Source: Chryseobacterium sp. GVT01B (GTDB lineage Bacteria > Bacteroidota > Bacteroidia > Flavobacteriales > Weeksellaceae). Taken from it: a stretch of DNA of 64,000 bases. A program made the position numbers and the translations under genes. The stretch lies in NCBI RefSeq assembly GCF_019970045.1, contig NZ_JAHXYI010000007.1, positions 1 to 64,000 on the forward strand. The letters are read 5' to 3'. This document shows, piece after piece, positions 27,283 to 36,578 of this stretch (its first letter is position 1; every line of letters starts with the position of its first letter). The notes under the pieces were generated by a model. That model saw only the letters and a list, made by a program, of their open reading frames with translations. It was not told where the DNA came from and made no database searches.

Positions 27283-27783
27283 ATGACAATCGAAAACAAT
27301 CACGTTGTAGCTGTACGTTACATTCTTCACACTATCGAAGCGGACGGAACTAAAGTTCTTGTAGAAGAAACAACAGCAGAAAATCCACTTACATTTTTGT
27401 ATGGTGTAGGAATGATGATTCCAAAGTTTGAACAAAATATCTTAGGTTTAAAAGCTGGTGATAAAGCTGCTTTTGTAATTCAGCCTGAAGAAGCTTATGG
27501 TGAAAGACAGCCTGACGCTATCGCTCAATTGCCAATTGAGATGTTTAAAGAATCAGGAACTCCACCTCTCGGAGCTATCTTACCTTTATCTGATAACCAG
27601 GGGAACAATTTCCAGGCATTTGTGGTAGAAGTAACACCAGAAGTTGTAGTTGCAGATCTTAACCACCCAATGGCAGGAAAAGTGTTAGATTTCGATGTAG
27701 AAGTTTTAAGCACTCGTCCGGCAACTGAAGAAGAATTGGCACATGGTCACGCTCACGGAATTGATGGAACAGATGCTCACTAA
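27283..27783 (+). CDS. FKBP-type peptidyl-prolyl isomerase, SlyD-like
   Basis: The 166-residue protein has the SlyD layout. FKBP strands (LTFLYGVGMMIPKFEQNILGLKAGD) are interrupted by an insert-in-flap domain (about 75-125). A conserved LNHPMAGKVLDFDVEVL segment leads into a His-rich tail (HGHAHGIDGTDAH). It assists protein folding in the cytoplasm, and the histidine tail may bind metal. It is monocistronic with a promoter box, leader hairpin and terminator. Confidence 0.92.
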   Translation: MTIENNHVVAVRYILHTIEADGTKVLVEETTAENPLTFLYGVGMMIPKFEQNILGLKAGDKAAFVIQPEEAYGERQPDAIAQLPIEMFKESGTPPLGAILPLSDNQGNNFQAFVVEVTPEVVVADLNHPMAGKVLDFDVEVLSTRPATEEELAHGHAHGIDGTDAH

Positions 27784-27820
27784 AAAATATTAATCCAATC
27801 ATTTTTGGATAAAAGATAAA

Positions 27821-27853
27821 AAATCCCCACAGAACTGTCTGTGGGGATTTTTA
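27821..27853 (+). terminator. Terminator of the FKBP gene
   Basis: The stem CCCCACAG / CTGTGGGG, extended by AAAT/ATTT, is followed by a T-run. Confidence 0.85.
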
Positions 27854-27880
27854 TGTATCAATGTACAATATTTACTGAGG

Positions 27881-27940
27881 CATTCCCCTCTTCCGGAGGG
27901 GTGGCGAAAATTCAAAGAATTTTTGACGGGGTGGTTTATA
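27881..27940. repeat. Dispersed repeat, reverse orientation copy
   Basis: The sequence CATTCCCCTCTTCCGGAGGGGTGG ... TTTTTGACGGGGTGGTT is the reverse complement of the repeat at 53709-53762. The CCCCTCTTCCGGAGGGG core is itself palindromic. It lies between the FKBP gene and the convergent YchJ gene. Confidence 0.7.
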
Positions 27941-27971
27941 ACAGAAAAGTATAAAGTTCTTTGTCGTCGTA

Positions 27972-28349
27972 TTAATCCAAAAACTCCCCTGAAACATAAT
28001 ACCAGCGTTCATGCATTTTCTGAAAAAAGGAAAACTCATGATGAAGCTGCGGATGACCGTCCTGATCTGTATAATAAGCTTTAAACTCTACCTGATTTAA
28101 AGCAGGAGTCCTGATAATTTCCAGCTTTGTCCATTGGTTGATTTCTCCCCATTCCTGAAGATCTCTTTTATTGTGGTATTTTCTTTTTCCCGGAAGGGTA
28201 GTTTCCATCAGATATTCGCCATTCGGAATGGCAAAAGCAGAGAACCTTGAACGCATCAGTGCTTCAGCAGTAGGAGCATGTTTTTCTCCGGTGTGATAAG
28301 GCTTGCAGCATTCTTCGTATGATTTTCCTGAACAGCAGGGGCAATTCAT
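27972..28349 (-). CDS. YchJ-family SEC-C metal-binding protein
   Basis: The 125-residue protein starts with a SEC-C zinc motif (MNCPCCSGKSYEECCKPYH), followed by the YchJ domain (ALMRSRFSAFAIPNGEYLMET). The family is of unknown biochemical role, and SEC-C motifs bind zinc. A -7 box TATTTTTG (minus strand, 28375-28382) is 25 bases upstream. Confidence 0.85.
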   Translation of the reverse strand: MNCPCCSGKSYEECCKPYHTGEKHAPTAEALMRSRFSAFAIPNGEYLMETTLPGKRKYHNKRDLQEWGEINQWTKLEIIRTPALNQVEFKAYYTDQDGHPQLHHEFSFFQKMHERWYYVSGEFLD

Positions 28350-28374
28350 ATATTGTATTTTAAATGTTGAATTG

Positions 28375-28382
28375 CAAAAATA
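28375..28382 (-). promoter_or_regulatory. -7 promoter box of the YchJ gene
   Basis: The minus strand reads TATTTTTG, a match to TAnnTTTG. Confidence 0.45.
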
Positions 28383-28465
28383 ATAAATATCAATAGAACA
28401 GGGTTTTGATTCACGAGTTTTATCATTTTAATACTTTGCCCAAATATTATCATAAAGTATTTCAA

Positions 28466-28559
28466 ATTCAATAGAAACGGGCTTTAGCCCGTTAAAAAAT
28501 AGACAAACAAAATCCAACGGCTTTAGCCAAAACTTGAGACATGAAAATTTCTATTGAAT
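28466..28559. repeat. 94-bp element with perfect 12-bp terminal inverted repeats
   Basis: The ends ATTCAATAGAAA and TTTCTATTGAAT are perfect inverted copies. Inside are GGGCTTTAGCCCGTT and a second CGGCTTTAGCC. It resembles a tiny non-autonomous mobile element. A partial copy of its left half is fused to another repeat at 53679-53710. Confidence 0.65.
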
Positions 28560-28607
28560 AAATTCTATACTTTTCTCGGATTTAAAAGGTCATGTCAATT
28601 TAAATCT

Positions 28608-28640
28608 AAAAAAAGAAGCACTCTATTTAAAGAATGCTTC
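28608..28640 (-). terminator. Terminator of the unknown gene at 28651-29082
   Basis: The imperfect stem GAAGCACTCT / AGAATGCTTC is followed on the minus strand by seven T. Confidence 0.75.
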
Positions 28641-28650
28641 CCGTTATTTT

Positions 28651-29082
28651 TTACTGATTGTCTTCATCAATTTTAGTATCAATAAAGCTATAATTAGCAT
28701 TTGCCATATCCAACGCCTGTTCTTTTGAATTGAATTTGACATGTGATGGATCTATAACCGTATAAGTATAGATGTCTGTTTTTCCTGAATTAAAGTGGAG
28801 TTCATGAAATTCTCCTTTCTCAATCCACCATTGACCTCTCTCGATGACCTGATCGATGTTGCAATCCTGGATAGCTGTGAAAATAAGCATAAAAGTACCG
28901 TCTGCTTTTCTTTCCATTACCCAACGTTTTTCCATACCAACGATCTGCTGATCTTTTTCACTTCCTTTCCATAGACCTACAAGCTTGTTGTCTATTTTGT
29001 TGGCCTGTGGTTTTGCTTGCCCTTTTTGTGCATATATTGCTCCAAAGGCTAATAATAATGTTGCTGTAATAATTTTTTTCAT
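28651..29082 (-). CDS. Exported lipocalin-like protein of unknown function
   Basis: The 143-residue protein has a signal peptide (residues 1-18) and a strand-rich body with VGLWKGSEKDQQ near the start. This pattern recalls small lipocalin-like proteins of Bacteroidota. No catalytic motif is visible. It lies two bases downstream of the TonB-C-like gene at 29085, so the two are likely co-transcribed, and a terminator closes the unit. Confidence 0.65.
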   Translation of the reverse strand: MKKIITATLLLAFGAIYAQKGQAKPQANKIDNKLVGLWKGSEKDQQIVGMEKRWVMERKADGTFMLIFTAIQDCNIDQVIERGQWWIEKGEFHELHFNSGKTDIYTYTVIDPSHVKFNSKEQALDMANANYSFIDTKIDEDNQ

Positions 29083-29084
29083 GG

Positions 29085-29918
29085 TTATTTAAAAAATAAT
29101 GTGAGAGGAACCCTGCTGTTTACTGTTATTCCCATAGTCTTGGCAGGGACCCATTTTGTTTTTTTTATAAAGTTTTTAGTTTCGTTGATAAAGTAGGATG
29201 AGTACTTATAATTTTTTTTATTCTGGAAGGTAAGATCAATATCTATGTCTGAGACCGTCCCATTTTTATGCAGGGTAAATTTCGCTGAAATAGAAGAATA
29301 AAAATCTTTGTCTTTCCGGTATTCAAATTCATCCGGATACTTTATATCTTTCCAAAAGTTTTTTTCATAATCTTTGAAAAAATCTCCGTAAGATTTGCTG
29401 CCCGGATACCTTGAAATGGTATCGCATTCTTCAAAATCATAGATCTTGTCTATGTTCTTTTTAATATACTGCAAATCTGCGATGTGTCTCAAAGAGTCAA
29501 TAAACTTTGGCCCAAATTTTCTCTTGATTTCCTTTGACATTACACCTTCATAACAATTTTGCAGTTCCAGTGGAACAGTGCAGTAATAAAGAGCAGTTCC
29601 TGCTTCGATATTATTTTGTTTCAAAAGAACATCCATTTCATCATTGCTTCTGTAACTTTTTACCATTCCAAAGTAATGAAAATAGACAAGCTTGCCTTTT
29701 TTTATATCTGCTTCGGCTCTTACCGTTTCAGCAACACATTGGGAATCCAGATATTTTCTTTCTTCTTTAATATATTCTTCTAATTCCTTATTGGTAATGG
29801 TATCAGTATGTTTTTTTAATAAAGATTCTGACCTGTTTTCCAATCTTTTATTTTTAATTGAAAAGCAAGTCAGAATGATTAATGAGGACAATACTTTTAT
29901 ACCTGTATTGATGATCAT
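29085..29918 (-). CDS. Exported protein with a TonB-C-like end, unknown function
   Basis: The 277-residue protein has a hydrophobic N-terminus. Its C-terminal 75 residues resemble the TonB C-terminal fold (FTLHKNGTVSDIDIDL, then KKTKWVPAKTMGITVNSRVP). The proline-rich spacer of a true TonB is missing. The middle (40-190) is charged and unrecognised. It follows the M3 peptidase gene by four bases, suggesting an operon of three genes (peptidase, this gene, lipocalin-like gene). Confidence 0.65.
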   Translation of the reverse strand: MIINTGIKVLSSLIILTCFSIKNKRLENRSESLLKKHTDTITNKELEEYIKEERKYLDSQCVAETVRAEADIKKGKLVYFHYFGMVKSYRSNDEMDVLLKQNNIEAGTALYYCTVPLELQNCYEGVMSKEIKRKFGPKFIDSLRHIADLQYIKKNIDKIYDFEECDTISRYPGSKSYGDFFKDYEKNFWKDIKYPDEFEYRKDKDFYSSISAKFTLHKNGTVSDIDIDLTFQNKKNYKYSSYFINETKNFIKKTKWVPAKTMGITVNSRVPLTLFFK

Positions 29919-29922
29919 ATGA

Positions 29923-32064
29923 TTATTTAATAAAACCTCGGTTTCTCAATAAAGGTTTGATATCCGGATCATGTCCTGTAAAGTCTCTGAATGCCTGGTT
30001 AAGATCAACAGAATTTCCTACAGAAAGAATGTATTTTCTGAAACGGTCACCATTTTCTCTGGTTAATCCACCGTTTTTACTGATCCATTCCCATGCATCA
30101 TTATCTAAAGTTTCAGACCATAAATAAGCGTAATATCCCGCTGAATATCCACCTCCCCAGATGTGTGCAAAATAAGGAGTATGGTATCTTGGAGGAACCG
30201 TTGCCAAATTGAATCCATGGCTGGCCAAAGACTGCTTTTCAAAATCTAAAACAGGAATAAACTGACTGTCATTGCTTACGGTGTGCCAATCCATATCAAG
30301 TTCAGCAGCAGAAACCAATTCGGTAGTCATATATCCCTGATTGAAAGTAGATGCTTTTTTGATTTTATCTACCAAAGCCTGTGGAATAGGCTGTTTTGTT
30401 TCATAATGTACAGCATAGTTCTTCAGAACTACAGGATCTAAAGCCCAGTGCTCATTGATCTGAGACGGGAATTCCACGAAGTCTCTTGGTACATTCGTTC
30501 CTGAAAGGGAAGGATATTTCTGGCTGGCAAACATTCCGTGAATAGAGTGACCAAATTCATGGAAAATAGTAGAAACATCATCATAGCTGATTAATGAAGG
30601 TTTTCCTGGAGCCGGTTTCTGATAGTTATAACAGTTAACGATTACAGGTTTTGTTCCTAATAAATAAGACTGCTCAACGAAATTGCTCATCCATGCTCCT
30701 CCGTTTTTAGAATCTCTTGTATAGAAATCCAGATAGTAGATGGCGATAGATTTTCCATCATGATCGAAAACTTCATAGGTTACTACATCGGGGTGGTAAA
30801 CCGGAAGATCTGTTCTCTTTTTGAAAGTCAGTCCATAGAATTTTTCAGCAGCGAAGAAAACACCTTTTTCAAGAACTGTTGTAATTTCAAAGTAAGGTTT
30901 TATTTCACTTTCATCAAGATCAAATTTAGCTTTTCTTACCTGCTCAGCATAGAAATTCCAGTCCCAAGGCTCTACTTTGAAACCACCTTTTTGCTGATCA
31001 ATAAGATCCTGAATATCTTTTGCCTCACGTCTGGCTGTTTCCACTGCCGGAGTTGCAATTTGGTTCATCAGATTAGTAGCCGCTTCAGGTGTTTTTGCCA
31101 TCTGGTCCTGAAGTTTCCATTCAGCAAAGTTTTTCTTTCCTAAAATCTGAGCTTTTTTCAATCTCAGTTTAGCCAGTTTTTCAATAGTTGATCTCGTATC
31201 GTTAGCATCTCCTTTTTCAGCTCTTGTCCATGAAGCTTTGAATAGCTTTTCTCTGGTAGCTCTGTTTTTCAAATTTTGTAAAAGAGGCTGCTGTGTTGTA
31301 TTTTGTAAAGCCAGAAGATATTTTCCAGGTTGACCTGCTGTTTTAGCATCAGCTGCTGCTGCTGCAATCTCATCAGCAGAAAGTCCGTCCAGTTCTTTTG
31401 TATCAGCAAAAAATACACCTCCCTGCTTTCTTGCTTCCAATAATTTATTAGAATATTGTGTAGAAAGGGAAGCCAGTTCCTGATTGATCTGCTTTAATTT
31501 TTCTTTATCAGCCGCGGAAAGATTAGCTCCTGCAATTTCAAAATTCTGCTTATAATATTGTACAAGTCGTTTGCTTTCAGAATCAAGACCATCTTCTTTG
31601 ATAGACTGTATTCTTTTATAAAGATTTTCATTCAGGTACAGTTTGTCAGAATGGGCTGCAAAAATAGGTGCATATTCTTCGTCTAATGCCTGCAGTGTAG
31701 GGTTTGTATTTGCACTTGTAAGATTAGAGAATACAATTTGTGCTCTTCTCAAGACTTCACCACTTTTTTCCAATGCAACAATTGTATTTTCAAAAGTAGG
31801 GGCAGCCGGATTGTTGGCAATTTTTACAATTTCAGCTTCATGCTGCTTCAAACCATATTCAAAAGCAGGTTTGAAGTGCTCATTTTTGATTTTGTCAAAC
31901 TCCGGAGCTTCGTATTGAAGCTTGCTCTTCTTCATAAAAGGATTTGAAGATAAAGAGGGATCAGGTGCAGGTAGCTCCTGTTGAATATCGGTCTGTTTCA
32001 TTGTAGTACAAGATTGATTGAACGCCAAGGCAGAAATTAATAATACCGATGAAATATTCTTCAT
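29923..32064 (-). CDS. M3-family oligopeptidase (Dcp-type), exported
   Basis: This 713-residue zinc metallopeptidase carries HEFGH at 502-506 in the sequence IFHEFGHSIHGMF, with the downstream glutamate region (INEHWALDP) of the family. The start MKNISSVLLISALAFNQSC looks like a lipoprotein signal, so it is probably attached in the periplasm. M3 enzymes of this type remove dipeptides from peptide C-termini. It heads a probable three-gene unit. Confidence 0.93.
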   Translation of the reverse strand: MKNISSVLLISALAFNQSCTTMKQTDIQQELPAPDPSLSSNPFMKKSKLQYEAPEFDKIKNEHFKPAFEYGLKQHEAEIVKIANNPAAPTFENTIVALEKSGEVLRRAQIVFSNLTSANTNPTLQALDEEYAPIFAAHSDKLYLNENLYKRIQSIKEDGLDSESKRLVQYYKQNFEIAGANLSAADKEKLKQINQELASLSTQYSNKLLEARKQGGVFFADTKELDGLSADEIAAAAADAKTAGQPGKYLLALQNTTQQPLLQNLKNRATREKLFKASWTRAEKGDANDTRSTIEKLAKLRLKKAQILGKKNFAEWKLQDQMAKTPEAATNLMNQIATPAVETARREAKDIQDLIDQQKGGFKVEPWDWNFYAEQVRKAKFDLDESEIKPYFEITTVLEKGVFFAAEKFYGLTFKKRTDLPVYHPDVVTYEVFDHDGKSIAIYYLDFYTRDSKNGGAWMSNFVEQSYLLGTKPVIVNCYNYQKPAPGKPSLISYDDVSTIFHEFGHSIHGMFASQKYPSLSGTNVPRDFVEFPSQINEHWALDPVVLKNYAVHYETKQPIPQALVDKIKKASTFNQGYMTTELVSAAELDMDWHTVSNDSQFIPVLDFEKQSLASHGFNLATVPPRYHTPYFAHIWGGGYSAGYYAYLWSETLDNDAWEWISKNGGLTRENGDRFRKYILSVGNSVDLNQAFRDFTGHDPDIKPLLRNRGFIK

Positions 32065-32322
32065 AAATATAGTTGTTATTAAAGCATAAAGATATTAAAA
32101 ACTTGTCTCATAGAATCTATTTTGACAGACGTATTTACTCAAACCGTTTTGTGAGTGGTTTTAAAATGAATAAGTTAGGTATTACAGAGTACATCAGTTT
32201 CATTCTGAAAAAACTGTATTGCAGACAATTGCAGTATTTTCATAGGCAATGTAATATTTTTTATAAATTAGTTGTTATTTAATTAAAGAAATCAACAAAA
32301 ATAATTAACAAAAGAAATAAGC

Positions 32323-33150
32323 ATGAAAACAAGGACTTTATTTATTTTTTCAGCCTTAGCGGCATTAGCCTCATGTAATGATAAACATGAGAACAGAAAC
32401 AGAGATAGAGACGGAGACAAGAGTAACTGGGTAGAAAAAGTAGTGAGCAAAGAAAGCGGCCCGATACAGCATAAAGAATTTAACGGAGATTTTGATGAAA
32501 TTCAGGTTTCCCAAGCAATAGAAGCTGAAATCATAAAATCTGAAACAGAAAAGGTAGAAATCTCAGCACCTCAGAATATTATCGATGAAATTCTTGTAGA
32601 TAATGATGGCGGAAAACTGCATATTCATTATAAACCAGGCATCAGAGTGATGAACATCAGCAAAGTGACGGCTAAAATTTATACCAAAGACTTTAATAAA
32701 CTTCTGGCCGATTCTGCCGCGAGAATTATCATAAAAGATAAATTTACTCAGGAAAAAACAGATGTAGAAGCATCAAGTGCAGGAAGTATTTCCGGAGATC
32801 TGGAAGCTAATGATATGGATATCAATATAAGCAGTAGTAGTAGCTTCGATGGTAAAATATGGGCCGTAAACCTTGATATTGAATCTTCATCAGGTTCTAC
32901 TCTTGATATTTCCGGAAAAGCGAAAAAAGCAGATATCAGTGCATCTTCAGGCAGTAGTGTCTCTGCTAAAGGGGTTATCGCTGATAATGTAGAAGCAGAT
33001 GCTTCCAGTGGTGCAAGTATCCATATCAGTGCTGTTTCCAGTGTGAAAGCAGGTGCTTCATCCGGCGGAAGCGTAGATATCTCGAAAAAAGGAGATCTGA
33101 AGAATGTGATCAAAGATGAAAGCAGTGGCGGAAGCGTAAGCATTCAATAA
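32323..33150 (+). CDS. GIN-domain (DUF2807) lipoprotein
   Basis: The 275-residue lipoprotein (signal ending LASC) has a beta-helical GIN domain. It starts with QVSQAIEAEIIKSETEKVEI, followed by serine-rich repeats such as ASSGSSVSAKGVIADNVEAD and ASSGASIHISAVSSVKAGAS. Members are called putative auto-transporter adhesins, but the function is unproven. The gene ends two bases before the convergent antiporter gene. It stands alone. Confidence 0.85.
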   Translation: MKTRTLFIFSALAALASCNDKHENRNRDRDGDKSNWVEKVVSKESGPIQHKEFNGDFDEIQVSQAIEAEIIKSETEKVEISAPQNIIDEILVDNDGGKLHIHYKPGIRVMNISKVTAKIYTKDFNKLLADSAARIIIKDKFTQEKTDVEASSAGSISGDLEANDMDINISSSSSFDGKIWAVNLDIESSSGSTLDISGKAKKADISASSGSSVSAKGVIADNVEADASSGASIHISAVSSVKAGASSGGSVDISKKGDLKNVIKDESSGGSVSIQ

Positions 33151-33151
33151 A

Positions 33152-35041
33152 CTAATCCTGGGATTCATCCTCATCTTCTTCATCGGTGGATGAGGATCCT
33201 TCCCAATTTTTATTATCAAAATTAAGATTATCGTAAGCTAATAATTCCTCCTCACGCTGGAGGATTTCTTTTGTGGTAAACAACGTAATATCATCATCAT
33301 TTTCCTTCATTTTTGCCAGCTTTCTGATAGATGCTTTATCAATAGCCATAAACCTTTGCCCGAGACGTCTCGCTGCATATTTTCTCATTCCTGTTTCATG
33401 AAGTACATCCACAGCCATATCTACAGCTGTTCCTAATGTCTCGCGGTAGATATGATTGACGCCGCTGTTCAGATAATCATAAGCATCAATCCTGTTTTTG
33501 GCTCTCACAAAAATTTTCACCTCAGGGTAATGTTCACGCACAAGTTCTGCAATGAACTTATTATCATCCGGATCATCCAGACACAAAACCAAAATTTCAG
33601 CATCTTCAATTCCGGCAGCCCTTAAAATAGGAATTCTGGTAGCATCACCGTAATATACTTTAAATCCATAGCTTCTTAGCAGTTTTACCCGGTCAGAATC
33701 ACGATCCAGAACTGTTGCTGGTATTTTATTGGCTTTTAAAAGACGCCCCACCGTACTTCCGAAATGCCCAAAACCTACAATAATAATTTTCTTTTGACTG
33801 ACATCACTTCCGAGAATATTAAAATCATGCTCTTCTTCCGGAATTTCTTTAATGAATTTCGGAGTAATAAACTTCTCATTAATGATCAGAAGAATTGGAG
33901 TGATACACATCGTAATTGCAGTGACTGCCATCATTTGTGCATTCATTTCAGGACCTAAGAGATAAAGATCCGATGCATAATTGAGCAGTACAAATGCAAA
34001 TTCTCCTACCTGAGAAAGCGCAAACGCATAAAAAAGACTTTGCGGAGTATCTATCCTGAAAAACTTTCCGATGGTATATAAAACAACAAATTTTACGGCC
34101 AGTACAGCAAAAACAGTACTGAAGATAAACAATGGATCTTTCTGAATAATATTAAAATTGATAGTTGATCCCACACTAACGAAGAAAACGGCTAACAACA
34201 GTCCTTTAAAAGGATCGATCTGTGCTTCCAGCTCATGACGGAACTCACTGTTGGCAAGCATTACCCCGGCAAGGAAAGCTCCCAATGCAGGTGAAAGGCC
34301 GATAACAACCATAAGCTCTGAAACACCTATGACCAGGAATAGGGAAGAGGCGGTCAACAGCTCAGTCATTCCTGATTTTGAAACATAGCGCAGAAATGGA
34401 ACAAAGACATATCTTCCCAATAAAATAAGCAACGCTACTCCGAAAATTACCGTTCCCGCCTGAAGCCATTCCGGCAGCTTTTGGATGAGAATCTGAATAT
34501 CATTATCATGATGCTTGGCTTTATAGTTTGCTACAATAGGCAGTATTGCCAAAATAGGAATAACAGAAATATCCTGAAACAGCAAGGTAGAGAACGAAGC
34601 TTCTCCTGCTGTGGTTTTGAGATTATTCTTTTCCTGTAATGTCTGCAGAACAATTGCTGTGGAAGATAAGGCAAAACACATGGCAACAGCAATTGCTTTG
34701 TCTACTCTCCAGCCGACACTGATGAATACCAAGAAAAGTAAGAGAATAGTGAGTGCCATCTGAGAAAGTCCCAGACCCATTATTTTCTTTCGCATTTCCC
34801 AGAATTTCCGGGGTTCAAGTTCCAGTCCTACAAGAAATAAAAGCATGATAACCCCAAATTCACTGGCATGCATGATGTCATTCACATTGTTTCCCGTAAG
34901 TTTAAGGGCATAAGGACCTATAATGATTCCTCCTAAAATATAGCCGATTACAGAACTCAACCCGAATTTTCTGGCTAATGGAACCATAATAATGGCTACA
35001 CCCAGGAAAATTAATGTGTTCATCGCTAAGCTGGATTCCAT
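33152..35041 (-). CDS. KefB/KefC-type cation:proton antiporter with TrkA-N domain
   Basis: The 629-residue protein has a 12-13 helix Na/H-exchanger-type membrane domain (about 10-385) with LSPALGAFLAGVMLANSE. A cytoplasmic TrkA-N domain follows, its nucleotide loop GFGHFG at 423-428, and an acidic tail. It would exchange K+ (or Na+) for protons, gated by nucleotide or a glutathione-type ligand. The oxidoreductase gene three bases upstream matches the KefG/KefF role of activating partner. Confidence 0.9.
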   Translation of the reverse strand: MESSLAMNTLIFLGVAIIMVPLARKFGLSSVIGYILGGIIIGPYALKLTGNNVNDIMHASEFGVIMLLFLVGLELEPRKFWEMRKKIMGLGLSQMALTILLLFLVFISVGWRVDKAIAVAMCFALSSTAIVLQTLQEKNNLKTTAGEASFSTLLFQDISVIPILAILPIVANYKAKHHDNDIQILIQKLPEWLQAGTVIFGVALLILLGRYVFVPFLRYVSKSGMTELLTASSLFLVIGVSELMVVIGLSPALGAFLAGVMLANSEFRHELEAQIDPFKGLLLAVFFVSVGSTINFNIIQKDPLFIFSTVFAVLAVKFVVLYTIGKFFRIDTPQSLFYAFALSQVGEFAFVLLNYASDLYLLGPEMNAQMMAVTAITMCITPILLIINEKFITPKFIKEIPEEEHDFNILGSDVSQKKIIIVGFGHFGSTVGRLLKANKIPATVLDRDSDRVKLLRSYGFKVYYGDATRIPILRAAGIEDAEILVLCLDDPDDNKFIAELVREHYPEVKIFVRAKNRIDAYDYLNSGVNHIYRETLGTAVDMAVDVLHETGMRKYAARRLGQRFMAIDKASIRKLAKMKENDDDITLFTTKEILQREEELLAYDNLNFDNKNWEGSSSTDEEDEDESQD

Positions 35042-35044
35042 ATG

Positions 35045-35566
35045 CTATTGATTGAGAAGTTCTGTAAATTCTTTTTTATGCAGGATAATTTCTTTTTTAG
35101 ACAGCTTATTAGCTTCGTATACGATCTTGATGTGCCTGATATCTGCTTTGAAAACTTTTAAGGAAACAATCAGTCCGCTGATCAGCTCATCGATTGTATA
35201 TTGATAGGTGCCGGTTTTACTGAAAGATCTTTCTTTTCCGCCAGTGGTTACCAGAATATAGACTTCTTTTCCTTCCAGAGGATTATGCTCATTTTCTTTC
35301 AGCCAGTCTCTGTCGAAAACTTCATCAATCCATAGTCTGAGAAGAGGTGGCATTCCAAACCATATCAGAGGAAACTGAAAGACAAAGCGTTCATAATTTT
35401 TAAGACGTTTTCTTTCTCTGAAGGCTGCAATATGAAAATCAGGGTATTCTTCGTAAAGATCTCTTAGGGTATAATGCTGGTGGCGAACGTAGAAATTGAT
35501 GAGCTCTACATTCGAATTGGAGTGCTCCAGATAAGGGTGTGCAAATACTACCAGCGTCTTCTTCAT
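35045..35566 (-). CDS. NAD(P)H oxidoreductase, KefG/KefF-type antiporter partner
   Basis: The 173-residue flavodoxin-like quinone reductase has HPYLEHSNSNVELINFY at the start and FQFPLIWFGMPPLLRLWID in the middle. Proteins of this type (MdaB/KefF/KefG) bind FMN and NAD(P)H. Its tight spacing to the KefB/C-type antiporter suggests that it regulates the channel. The gene is first in the pair. Confidence 0.88.
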   Translation of the reverse strand: MKKTLVVFAHPYLEHSNSNVELINFYVRHQHYTLRDLYEEYPDFHIAAFRERKRLKNYERFVFQFPLIWFGMPPLLRLWIDEVFDRDWLKENEHNPLEGKEVYILVTTGGKERSFSKTGTYQYTIDELISGLIVSLKVFKADIRHIKIVYEANKLSKKEIILHKKEFTELLNQ

Positions 35567-35705
35567 AATCCTGTTTTCAGTAAATTTAAGAAAAAAATAT
35601 TGAATAAAAGATGGTTTTTATGGGTTTTTATTAATTTTTTAATATGAAAAAATCAATTTAACATTAAGAAAAGTTAAAAAATCTATGTTATTTTAGGTTT
35701 TTAAA

Positions 35706-35732
35706 TAAAAAATCAGGTCCTGGTGACCTGAT
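35706..35732 (-). terminator. Terminator of the LemA-TPM operon
   Basis: The stem ATCAGGTC / GACCTGAT with a short loop is followed on the minus strand by a T-run. It lies past the stop codon at 35766. Confidence 0.8.
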
Positions 35733-35765
35733 CTGTTGATATATTTTGAAAATGATTGACTGATT

Positions 35766-36578
35766 TTACCATCCGCCGGATGCACCACCGCCTCCGAAAC
35801 TTCCGCCTCCGCCGAAACCTCCGAATCCGCCGCCACCTCCGCCGGAACTTCCACCTCCAAAGCCACCGCCAAAACTGCCAGGGAATGGGAAGAAACCTCC
35901 GGGATAACTTCTGCGTCCTTTTCTTGTAATGATTACATCATCATCGTCGTCATTATTTCCACCGCGTCCACCTCCTCTGTTACCGAAAAGTATGGCTATA
36001 ATGATGAAAATAACGAAAGCAATAATCAGAACCTTAAAAGCGCTTCCATTACCTGAAGGAGCCGTTGTTGCCACAGGTTTGAATTTCCCCTGAACAGCTT
36101 CCATAATAGCTGAGGTTCCACCATTGATCCCATCATACCAAAGTCCTTTCTTGAAGTTAGGGGTTACAATATAATCTAAGATCTGTCCTGCTACTGAAGC
36201 AGTAAGATATTGTTCTACGGCGCGTCCCTGCTGGATAGACATTGTTCTGTCCTCTGTCGCGATAAGGAAAACAACACCGTTATCTACTCCTTTTTTTCCG
36301 ATTTTCCATTTTTGCCCGAACATGGTCGCCAGAAAGTTGACATCCTCTCCTTTGGTAGAACGGATAATCACTACTTCAATTTCCGTTGAGGTAGTATCTG
36401 CAAATTTGATCAGTTTATTATTTAAGGCATCTTTTTCCTGCTGAGAAAGCAGATTGGCTTCATCAAAAACAGGATAAAGAACGGCCGGTTTTTCAGGAAT
36501 AGTATATTGTGCTGATACAAAGGTGTAAAAGCAAAGCAATAAAAATGAAAATACTATTTTAAGAGAACGTAATTTCAT
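35766..36578 (-). CDS. TPM-domain membrane protein with glycine-rich tail
   Basis: The 270-residue protein has a signal peptide and a TPM (TLP18.3/Psb32/MOLO-1) domain, about 30-170, with EKDALNNKLIKFADTTSTEIEV. One membrane helix follows (185-200). The tail is almost pure Gly/Ser/Phe, ending GGGASGGW. It follows the small TPM gene with a 20-base overlap, and LemA is first in the operon. The trio is common in Bacteroidota; its role is not established. Confidence 0.88.
   Translation of the reverse strand: MKLRSLKIVFSFLLLCFYTFVSAQYTIPEKPAVLYPVFDEANLLSQQEKDALNNKLIKFADTTSTEIEVVIIRSTKGEDVNFLATMFGQKWKIGKKGVDNGVVFLIATEDRTMSIQQGRAVEQYLTASVAGQILDYIVTPNFKKGLWYDGINGGTSAIMEAVQGKFKPVATTAPSGNGSAFKVLIIAFVIFIIIAILFGNRGGGRGGNNDDDDDVIITRKGRRSYPGGFFPFPGSFGGGFGGGSSGGGGGGFGGFGGGGSFGGGGASGGW

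Noticed and set aside
28466..28559. Terminator of the YchJ gene or its neighbour
   Set aside because: The palindrome is long but there is no T-run, and the neighbouring genes have other terminators; a repeat element fits better.
32073..32282. 69-codon frame between the M3 peptidase and the GIN-domain gene
   Set aside because: AT-driven frame without promoter box or recognisable sequence.
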